Source: Rhynchopus euleeides
Lineage: Eukaryota > Euglenozoa > Diplonemea > Diplonemida > Diplonemidae
Assembly (NCBI GenBank): GCA_963210315.1
Contig: OY723285.1
Location: 2,108,001-2,172,000 of the forward strand
Length of the DNA: 64,000 nucleotides
Direction of reading: 5' to 3'
Notes under the pieces: generated by a model
The model's input: only the letters and a program-made list of their open reading frames with translations
Told to the model about the DNA's origin: nothing
The model's database searches: none
Program-made: the position numbers and the translations under genes
Part shown: in pieces, positions 1 to 8,196 of the stretch
Layout of the letters: each line of letters starts with the position of its first letter
Numbering within the stretch: position 1 is the stretch's first letter

Positions 1-265
1 CAGGTGGGGAGTTTGGCTGGGGCGGCACATCTGTTACACATTAACGCAGGTGTCCTAAGGCAAGCTCAGTGAGAACAGAAATCTCACGTAGAGCATAAGG
101 GTAAAAGCTTGCTCGATACATGATCTTCAGTACCGATCCTCGGTGTGAAAGCATGGCCTAACGATCCTTTGGTCTCGCTTCTGTTCAAGGGATGAAGCCG
201 GAGGTGACAGAAAAATTACCACAGGGATAACTGGCTTGTGGCAGCCAAGCGTTCATAGCGACGTT

Positions 266-297
<32 letters not shown>

Positions 298-345
298 GCC
301 TAGACAAGCAGAATTGTCTAAGGGTTGGATTGTTCACCCACTAAC

Positions 346-389
<44 letters not shown>

Positions 390-770
390 TTACCCTACTG
401 ATGGAGAGAGAGCTCCTCGAGCCGGCGTATGTCGACAGCAATATGGGGTAGTACGAGAGGAACTCCCATTTCTAGTCCCTGGTATCTACGGTTGTCCGAT
501 CGGACAGTGCCGTGATGCTACCACTGGATGGATTATGGCTGAACGCCTCTAAGCCAGAACCCAGTCTAGAGACATACGTGACTTTGTCAGGGCACATGAG
601 TTTATCGGGCCAAGTCTAGCTTCGGCGAATGGCTATCTTCCTAGTTCACATCCAGACTCCGTGCTTCCAACCGGGTCTATACGAGTCCGAATGGTCCGGC
701 GGGCGTAACACTTCGAGGAGCCTTGTTGTTCCGAGGGTTTGAGCCTTATGGCCGGTTCCTACGGTTCGCC
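1..770 (+). rRNA. 28S (LSU) rRNA, 3' part
   Basis: This is the 3' portion of a large-subunit rRNA gene that begins before the window. It contains highly conserved LSU blocks, including the peptidyl-transferase region (accacagggataactggc near 220-240), the sarcin/ricin-type and domain VI segments, and the terminal gaacgcctctaagccagaa block near 540. The 3' end is set only approximately, where conserved sequence gives way to poly-C/poly-G spacer after about 770. It belongs to the unit upstream of the 18S that follows, so the window starts inside a tandem rDNA array. No protein should be read from the small ORFs here. Confidence 0.93.
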
Positions 771-1475
771 CAGTCAAGCTTGCTTGGCTGGGCTACGGGT
801 GTGTCTAGGCAGGCGGGTCCTACCCACTACCCCCTACCCCCCCCCCCCCCCCCCCCTACCCCCCTCTGGCCCAGGCTGGGGGGGGGGGTATGGGGGGGGG
901 GGGCTGACGCCTGTTTTTTGGCCGGGTGGGCTGGGTCCGGGGGTCCATGCCCAATATAGGGAGGGGGTAGAATAGGGGGACGCCCCTAGGAAATTACCCT
1001 CCCTGTATAGCCCGGCTATACCACGTAGGCAAACAAGCAGTGCAACGTGTTACTAAGGCAACACTGCTTGAGGACGGTGCTAATATAGCTAGCCTTACGT
1101 CGGGCTTTGTCTCGGTAAGGATCTCTTCGAGCTAGCTATATTAACATATTGCACATCGCACCGTTCCGAAGGATGGGTACGTGATGCAGGTTTAGGTCTT
1201 GTGCTAATGTTACACACAGCAAGACCCCTGACTGAACGGGTTCGTCCCAGCCTGGAGTCATCTTGCTTGCAAGAGCTCCGCAACAGGCAAAACAGTCGGG
1301 AAGACACGGTGGTGAAAATCACCTAAAACCTGCAGGGGAAAAGCTAGGATCGCTCGAATGGGCCGGACCGGAATGCCTCTCCTCAGGTGAGCCGGTTACA
1401 ACATCAACCTTCAAGGCACTTGCTCACTAATTCTTCCCCGTCCTGTGCGACTGGAATAAGATTTGAGTGACAAGA
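771..1475 (+). other. rDNA intergenic spacer with poly-C/poly-G and two hairpins
   Basis: The spacer between the 28S 3' end and the next 18S is only about 0.7 kb, with no protein gene. At 830-900 a run of about 20 C is followed by runs of 11-12 G, so the strand can fold on itself or form G-quadruplexes; this could pause or end Pol I transcription (inference). Two inverted repeats follow: 1034-1070 (9-bp arms, CAAGCAGTG) and 1081-1143 (perfect 13-bp arms, TAATATAGCTAGC, with an inner CCTTAC/GTAAGG stem). They may belong to the external transcribed spacer or to a small RNA. I found no 5S rRNA here. Confidence 0.6.
1034..1143 (+). ncRNA. paired hairpins in the rDNA spacer (possible structured RNA)
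   Basis: Two neighbouring stem-loops are visible. The first has 9-bp perfect arms around a 19-nt loop. The second has 13-bp perfect arms enclosing an inner 6-bp stem. They lie about 330 nt before the 18S start, inside sequence that is probably transcribed as 5' ETS. I cannot match them to a known RNA family, so they may simply be ETS processing structures. Confidence 0.3.
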
Positions 1476-2801
1476 AACCTGGTTGATCCTGCCAGTAGTC
1501 ATATGCTTGTTTCAAGGATTAAGCCATGCAAGTCTCAGAGTAAATGGATTAACAGTGGATCTGCAAACGGCTCATTAAATCAGCTACAATCCACGCGGGA
1601 AAGGTGCCTTTGGCGTCCAGTGGGATAACAATGGTAACTCCATTGCTAATACCTGTCCGAAAAATCCCACTCAGATTCAACTCAATGGGGGAAACCCTAT
1701 TGGGCTGAAGGGGATGCAGTTGACCGAAACGAAAACCAACGCTAGCAATAGCAGTGGTTCTTTGGATGAAACAGGTCAACCGAGCGATAGCACACAGACT
1801 TGATCTGGTGCAAGCCCGCAGGAGTATCTGCCCTATCAGCTTTTGACGGTAGTGTAGTGGACTACCGTGGCTGTAACGGGTAACGGGGAATTAGGGTTCG
1901 ATTCCGGAGAGGGAGCCTGAGAAACGGCTACCACATCTCAGGATGGCAGCAGGCGCGCAAATTGCCTAATAGCGACACTGCTGAGGCAGCGAAGAGAAAT
2001 AGCGACTTCTGGCACCAGTGTTATGGAGATTGCAATGGATGATATCTAAACCTGTCAGTGAGTATCGATTGGTGGACAAGTCTGGTGCCAGCACCCGCGG
2101 TAATTCCAGCACCAATAGCGTATATTAATGCTGCTGCTGTTAAAAAGCTCGTAGTTGGATCCAGAGCTCAGGTTGTAGGGTGCCATGGTAAATCTTGAAG
2201 GCGCAATGTCCGATGGCTCTGCTATGGGTCAAACACTCTACATCAAGACCTGGGCTCTATCAACGGTGGTAATGGCACCCTGTGAGTAGGCTCCTTCACG
2301 GGAGTTGAAAGCGCTTACGCGTATACCATGCGCATACGGGTCGACCACCGATGTTACTGTGAACAAACCAGCGTGCCCAATGCAGGCGTAAGTCTTGAAT
2401 GGTAAAGCATGGAATAACAAGGGATCGATCCTCTCGGTTCTATTTTGTTGGTTTTCAGCCCGAGAAGGAGTAATTCGAGCCGTTGGATTCTTTCTCGTAT
2501 CTTCGGATTCAAGTAAGACCGCGGTTCAGCGGGATCAATAGGGACTGCCGGGGTCGTACGTACTCCCACGTCAGAGGTGAAATTCTTAGATCGCGGGAAG
2601 ACGAACTTCTGCGAAAGCATTCGACAAGAATGTCTTCATTAATCAAGAACGAGAGTGTGGGGATCGAAGATGATCAGATACCGTCGTAGTCCACGACTGT
2701 AAACGATGCCGTCTCAGGATCGAAGGGTGCACCACTATGGCCCCTACGGCACTACCCTTGAAACGAGAAATCAAAGATTATGGGTTCAGGGGGGAGTACA
2801 T

Positions 2802-2834
<33 letters not shown>

Positions 2835-3528
2835 TGACACCACCAGGCGTGGAGTATGCGGCTTAATTTGACTCAACACGGGGAATTTTACTAGGTCAGG
2901 ACAATGTAAGGATTGACAGATTGAGAGCTCTTTCTCGATCCATTGTGTGGTGGTGCATGGCCGCTCCTGGTTGGTGGAGTGATTTGTCTGGTTGATTCCG
3001 TTAACGAACGAGATCTCGACCCTTAAATAGGTGAGCCTGTTGTCCGCAAGGCAAGTCTGGTCCTAGACCTTACTTGAAACAAGGAATCCACTTCTTAAGG
3101 GGACTGCGTGCGTCTATAGCACGCGGAAGAGCGAGCCAATAGCAGGTCTGTGATGCTCCTAAATGTCCTAGGCTGCACGCGCACTACACTGACGCATTCA
3201 ACGAGTCTGATTGCCTTTCGGCAACCTATCTTGAAGAGGAAGGGAAATCTTTTGAACTTGCGTCGTGATGAGGATCGATGATTGCAATTATTCCCCTTGA
3301 ATGAGGAATGCCTAGTAGGCGCAAGTCATCAGCTTGCACTGATTACGTCCCTGCCATTTGTACACACCGCCCGTCGTTGCTACCGATTGGCTGTAGGATA
3401 GAGCTTGGGGGAGGTTGCGACTCTTGGATTTCCAATTGTTGCGTTCCGAACCCAAGCAATATTTTTCAGCTAGAGGAAGCAAAAGTCGTAACAAGGTTGC
3501 TGTAGGTGAACCTGCAGCAGGATCATTA
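1476..3528 (+). rRNA. 18S (SSU) rRNA
   Basis: Complete small-subunit rRNA gene of about 2053 nt. The 5' end is the canonical AACCTGGTTGATCCTGCCAG and the 3' end is the GTAACAAGGTTGCTGTAGGTGAACCTGC...GGATCATTA block. Internal universal blocks are present: the 530-loop region (GCCAGCACCCGCGGTAATTCC near 2087), the AAACTTAAAGGAATTGACGG block near 2812, and the decoding-site GTACACACCGCCCGTCG near 3360. It is slightly longer than the common 1.8 kb, from expanded variable regions. I see no intron and no break in a conserved block, so it looks functional. It is the best marker for placing the organism. Confidence 0.97.
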
Positions 3529-3657
3529 CCAAAGTCGGTACTGGTCCTTCTCGGAGGCCAGTCTGATCAAGGTCTTAGTAAGGCAAAAATCTTTCCCAAA
3601 GCATCTGCTTTTGGCGTCCTCACCTGTAGTGCTCTAGGGTACTGCAGGCGGGTGACA
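3529..3657 (+). other. ITS1
   Basis: Short (~129 nt) spacer between the 18S 3' end and the 5.8S start. Boundaries are set by the flanking conserved rRNA ends. Confidence 0.8.
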
Positions 3658-3817
3658 ACAACTGCACTTATCGGTGGATGTCTTGGCTCTGGGATCGATG
3701 AAGACCGCAGCTAGACGCGATATTCAATGGGAATTGCAGAAGCATGAGACTCATCAGGTCGTCGAACGCATTTGCGGGCCAGGTTCGCCTGTGCCCAGCA
3801 GCTGTTGAGTGTCGCTT
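3658..3817 (+). rRNA. 5.8S rRNA
   Basis: Recognised by the 5.8S signature blocks: a GGTGGATGTCTTGGCTC-type 5' region near 3676, the CGATGAAGACCGCAG core near 3696, and the GAATTGCAGAAGCATGAG block near 3731, in the right place between 18S and 28S. Length about 160 nt is normal. The ends are approximate by a few nucleotides. Confidence 0.9.
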
Positions 3818-3980
3818 ACAAATTTCATAGCCGGAAAACCTCGTATTCTAAGGCAAAAGTTCAGGTGGGACACATCTGAGTCACTCCTAACAAGTTAAGG
3901 CGCAAGCTTAGGAGCGACTCAATGAGTCGGTCTCGTGGGATTCGTCTTACGGCTGACTCATCAGGTCGCGCTTTTTCCTA
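3818..3980 (+). other. ITS2
   Basis: About 163-nt spacer between 5.8S and 28S. It contains a stem formed by short inverted segments around 3890-3950. The 14-nt string GACTCATCAGGTCG in ITS2 (about 3955) also occurs inside the 5.8S (about 3748). Confidence 0.75.
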
Positions 3981-4441
3981 ACGACCTCAGCGGTTGCAGA
4001 TCTACGCGCTGAACTTAAGCATATCACTCAGCGCAGGAAAAGAAAGCAACAGCGATGCTCCTAGTAACGGCGAGTGAACAGGGCAGAGCCCAAGCCTGAA
4101 CCGGCACTTGTGTCGGCATGTGGTGCAAGCGGCGGTGGGGGCCATACGTTGGAGGAGTAAGTCTTCTGGAATGGAGCGCCACAGAGGGTGAGAGTCCCGT
4201 CCTTCCTCCTAACGCGTGGGTGCTTCACTGTTTGCAAGAGTCGCTCAGTTTGGGAATGCTGAGCTAATCGGCAGGTATCCCTCTGCTAAGGCTAAATATC
4301 TCCCGGAGACCGATAGCGAACAAGTACAGTGATGGAAAGATGAAAAGAACTTTGAAAAGAGAGTTAAAAGTCCCTGAAACCGATGAGTGATAAGAGTATA
4401 AGGCCCGTTCAAACCTGCTGCCTAACTTGGTAGTAGGACGT
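3981..4441 (+). rRNA. 28S rRNA 5' fragment, truncated
   Basis: The start of a large-subunit rRNA gene: the GACCTCAGCGGTTGCAG block pairs with 5.8S, then CTGAACTTAAGCATATCA and the GTAACGGCGAGTGAA block, through the D1 region into the start of D2 (GAAAAGAGAGTTAAAAGTCCCTGAAACC near 4352). After about 460 nt it stops and continues as the 3' tail of a LINE. The rest of 28S does not resume on the far side, so this copy cannot make a full LSU rRNA. Either the junction is a real edge of the rDNA array or it is an assembly joint. Confidence 0.9.
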
Positions 4442-4580
4442 CTATGCCTCACGCCCTCCTCGGAGTGGCACTGAGTTGGCCCCACACTCTAACCCGAGTG
4501 GGGCATCCGCTGTGACGTAGGGGTGGGCGGGGAGTGGGCACAGATCCGCGCAGGGTTACCCACTTAAAACCACTATCACT
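4442..4580 (+). mobile_element. 5'-truncated LINE tail fused to 28S
   Basis: These 139 nt are identical, with no mismatch I can find, to the reverse complement of 49393-49531, the extreme 3' end of the full-length LINE on the minus strand. That includes its last coding codons (stop TAG near 4513) and its 3' UTR ending CCACTATCACT. It is followed by a short (AC)n run, as the full-length copy is. Such 5'-truncated copies are the normal product of target-primed reverse transcription. The upstream flank is 28S sequence. Confidence 0.88.
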
Positions 4581-4766
4581 TTACACACACACCAACCTCG
4601 CCCCCTTTCTCCCCCCAATCCCCCCCCCCCCCTGAGGGCCCCTCCCTCCCATTTTTTTTGTTTTCCCGTGGCAATGGCGGCAGCATTGCAGGATGCACAC
4701 ATGTCGAGAGAGAGCGCACGTGCACTTTTTGGTGATGCGTGTGATTTTTTTTTACTAGTTACGCGC
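4581..4766. other. short unassigned spacer
   Basis: An (AC)n run, a C12 tract and T-rich stretches lie between the LINE tail and element A. I see no gene or RNA. Positions 4759-4766 (TTACGCGC) are the left target-site duplication of element A. Confidence 0.5.
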
Positions 4767-4844
4767 CAGGTGTATTTCTAGTGGGGGATGAGGATGAGTC
4801 TTTTTGGCATCCGCCCTTTTTCCGGTTTTTTTCCAGCCAAAACC

Positions 4845-6882
4845 CATACATCGGGCGTTATTGCGTTACCAGTAACGGTAATACCGTTATTTTTTCGGTA
4901 AAATAACTTACCGTTAATAACGTTCCAGAACGGCCGAATAACGTTATCCGAAAATCGGTAACGTTATTTTTCCGCGTTATACCGTTATCGATAACGGTAA
5001 TACCGTTATTACCGTTATCAGGAACGGTAATAACGTTATCGGTAACGTTATTACCGTTATTACCGTTATCGGTAACGGTAATACCGTTATCAGTAACGGT
5101 AATAACGTTATCGGTAACGTTATTACCGTTATTACCGGTAATACCGCGTTATTTTCGGTATTTTTGGGCAACTTCTATAGGGGGACCCTTTTCGAATTTT
5201 TTTTTCGGGGTGGCCAGAATGGGCTGTTTTAGGCTATTTGAGGCCATTTTCGAGCAAATTTTTGGGTTTAGAGTCAAATTAGAGCCACGCAAAGGGTCTA
5301 AAATGGGCATGCCAATCTCAAAAAATGCTCAAAATTCCGAGAGATTTCAGATTTTTCGAATTTTTTGACCGAGAAAATTCTGACCCCAAAATGTGGTCCT
5401 TGTGGTCTGGAACTGTCCGTTGTCGAAGGAATTGGTGAAAAAATCGTGATTTTTGGCCTCTGGATCACCCATGCCGTCCCAAAAATCAAGCAAAAGAGGT
5501 TTGGTAGGTGCATTTTTGGGTGAACATGAGCCATTGTGCCAACCTGCTTGATTTCACCCGAAAATTGGAATCCGTTGAATATGGTTTCTGATGAAAATGT
5601 GAAAATTTTCGACCTTCTTCGCAGTTTTTGTCACTTCCTTGCCCCATCTTTCCCACCCAAAATCGAAGTACCGTGAATGGTGTTGTTGAAAGGTCCAAAT
5701 TGCGTTGGTTGTGCGTAGTTCTGCCGAAATCGTGCACACGTTGTGCATAGTGCATGTGTAACGCCATTTGCGACCAAAATGTAAATTTCCTGCACCCGAG
5801 CGTTGACGCTTCCACACACCCTTACAAACCCACTTGCCTGATGAAGGGGGTGGTGTGTAGAGCACGTTTGGCAGGGCTGAATGACACTTTCCGCGCGAAG
5901 GTCGTGTGCGTAATTAAAAAACGGTCCGAGGGCCGGAGGCCCGAGGCCTTTTTTTACCTGCACGAGGGTGCAATTGAGGCCGATACGGGGTGCAGATGAT
6001 GGTTTCTTGCACAACCCAGTCATGTTTTGCACATCACGACGAACTCGGAAATTCCTCATATTTGCACTCCAGGTCTCATATTTGCACTGGTGCAAATATG
6101 GGACCTGGAGTGCGTGCAAATAATGACTGGGGGGTGCAAGAAAGTTCAAATTGTGTAGTTCCTGCGTACTTCGTGCGTAGCCCGAGCGTACTTTGGGTAG
6201 TTCGTGCGTATATTGTGCGAAGCGTCTTTGACAGCACCAGTAACGGACTTTTGGAACGTAACTATTTTAGAACGGACCGGGAAAAAATGGGCACGTCGCT
6301 ACTTCGCGCTACTTCGTCGCTCGTAACGAGTAAAAATATCAGGTGGTTTATACACCGCCAATGTGAGGTGTGCGGGTGTATTCCTGAAGGATTCACTTCT
6401 GCGTCCACACTGAGTGATTTTGGAGTGATTTTCACTCCAAATTTCACTCCAGGAACATTGGATGCTGCAAGGTTGCAGGGGTTTCTGCAGTATTTGCCTT
6501 GAAAAAGCCAAAAAACATGATTTTTCACGAAACTCGACATGTCCGTGCGTTATTATCCAAAAAATGGTCCCAGGGGGGTATTCTGGAGCCATCTCCACCA
6601 AAAACTACACCATCCGCCCGCAAAATTGTCCGAATAACGCAAGTTTTCATGAAAATAACGGAAAAATAACGCGTTATTTTAGGAGAAAACGTTTTCCAAT
6701 TTTTTGACATCACGGAGTGGCCCCCTGGAGTGATATTTTACCCAAGAAAATTCTTTTAGGGGGGGTAGGGACCCGAGTTTCGGGTCAGATTCACCGGGAA
6801 ATGCTGCCTTTTTTGGGGTCAAAAAATAACGCAAAAATAACGTTATTACCGTTACTGGTAACGGAATAACGCCCAATGTATG
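4845..6882. mobile_element. element B, ~2-kb inverted-repeat element nested in A
   Basis: Inserted in element A between two copies of AAAACC (4839-4844 and 6883-6888), a 6-bp target duplication. The intact second copy of A shows the empty site. Terminal inverted repeats of about 40 bp begin CATACATYGGGCGTTATT and run into ACCAGTAACGGTAATA. The left end is expanded into about 300 bp of alternating TAACGGTAATA/ACCGTTAT repeats (to about 5165). A near-perfect hairpin sits at 6059-6122. I recognise no transposase and the ORFs have no family features, so it is probably non-autonomous. Positions 5800-5911 recur at 45899-46009. Confidence 0.75.
6059..6122. repeat. long hairpin inside element B
   Basis: Two arms of about 29-33 nt (containing TTTGCACTCCAGGTC and its reverse complement) are separated by two bases and pair almost throughout, with one small bulge. 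It could form a cruciform or a double-stranded RNA hairpin. No function can be assigned. Confidence 0.6.
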
Positions 6883-7486
6883 AAAACCAGGTTTTTTTTC
6901 CAGCAAAAAACTGGTTTTTTTCCAGCCAAAATCTGGCTTTTTTTCCAGCCAAGAGCCAGACGTTCACTACCGTGGCCTCCGGCGGCTGGGGGGCTCTGCC
7001 CCCCAGACCCCCCTGTGGCGGATGTCTCGTACCCAAGTCCTTCGATTCCCATCTGGTCGGGAATCCAACAGCTCCGGTAGTCTCAGGAGGACGCAGCCAA
7101 CTCACACAGAATCTGTACGCCCACACTGAACAGATGTTCACTACCGTGGCCTCCGGCGGCTGGGGGGCTCCGCCCCCCAGACCCCCCGTGGAGCGTGTGT
7201 TTGCCCGTCTAGTAACCGCAGCAAGTCCTTGGGCTGTTTCAGCTGGCATATCGGGGGGGTATCGTCGGAATAACGGTCCCGAAAGCCGTTTTTTTGGGTT
7301 TTCCTCCAGCACCCGAGGATGGCGCGAGCGGGAGGAACCGTGGAAGGAACCCATTTGGTGCAAGACCAAGGGCCCCACACTGGGGAGGAGGGACATTGGG
7401 TACCATTTTTTGCTGGAAAAAAGCGGGGATGAATCGGGGATTTTTGGCTGGGAAGACCGGGGATTAAAAACACACCTGTTACGCGC

Positions 7487-8196
7487 GACGAAGCGTAGCG
7501 AAGTCGCGAAGTAACGAAGGAAATCGTACGACTGAAGCTCTGGATTAGCACCTTCATGCCACTTCCCATGCCAAGGATACGATGCGATAATACGACAAAG
7601 CGCTGACTTGGCCCAATTCTACGTCTTTTGTGCTGCAGCTTTTCTTAGCTGAATACTGGATCAGGGAGTGTGGTGGGGGGTGTGGTGGTTGCTCTGTGAC
7701 TCCCCCCCCCCCCCCTGCCTTCTCCGAACTGCCTGCCCAGAAAGCCGTTCCGGCAGCACATCCGCCCAGCCAACCCCGCCCCACACCCAACACACAACTC
7801 CACGACCATGCGATCAATTTTTTTCTCTTCTCGTCGGCTGGAGGGCGATAACAGAAAAAAAGATGACAACCCGTGCGCTGTGTGAGATGCGTGAGGACCC
7901 CCACCCACAGCCCACCCCACCCCACCCCCCCCTTGCTTGTTGCCTGCAAAGTGCAGATCAGGCGTGATGGCACGATTTTCCGATGGCATGCATCACACAC
8001 ACAGGGTGGGCTCTGATCCGCGCAGGATATTCCCACACAAACCGTGGTCACCACACGCACTCACACACGCACACTGCGCAGATCTTGTTGTCTCAGCGGC
8101 TATCACACACCAAGTACGCCCTGCTTCTCCATGATGTGACCCACAACTGGTTTCCACATCGCACACCCTTCCCCGACCCAGGTGAGACACGCTGTC
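7487..8196. other. intergenic; low-complexity, upstream of the His-rich gene
   Basis: No gene recognised. It begins with short CGAAGCG/GTAGCGAAG repeats and the string AAGGAAATCGTACGACTG, which also occurs in element E near 61402. Long C tracts occur at 7703-7716 and 7919-7931. Positions 7987-8060 resemble the sequence flanking the LINE 3' end near 49330-49390. The last ~150 bp are the likely promoter and 5' UTR of the gene starting at 8197; CCCAG at 8177-8181 could be a splice acceptor from an upstream exon. Confidence 0.5.

Larger units (their letters stand above)
4767..7478 (+). mobile_element. element A copy 1 (Mutator-like, non-autonomous), interrupted by element B
   Basis: A 668-bp element if the nested insertion is removed. 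It begins CAGGTGT and ends ACACCTG, and is flanked by the 8-bp direct repeat TTACGCGC (4759-4766 and 7479-7486). A second copy lies inverted at 20167-20833 with its own 9-bp flanking repeat. Inside are several TTTTTTCCAGCCAAAA-type repeats and two copies of a strongly self-complementary GC-rich block (about 6963-7013 and 7137-7190). There is no transposase; the ORFs here are not shared coding sequence. Target duplications of 8-9 bp fit Mutator-like elements, but the very short terminal repeats are weak support. Confidence 0.75.

Noticed and set aside
4860-5165. CRISPR-like array
   Set aside because: Repeats are contiguous, palindromic and have no unique spacers; the genome is eukaryotic and the repeats are the end of element B.
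5631-6149. 172-codon minus-strand ORF in element B as a transposase
   Set aside because: No DDE-type motif or DNA-binding fold is visible; Cys-rich patches come from repeat sequence.
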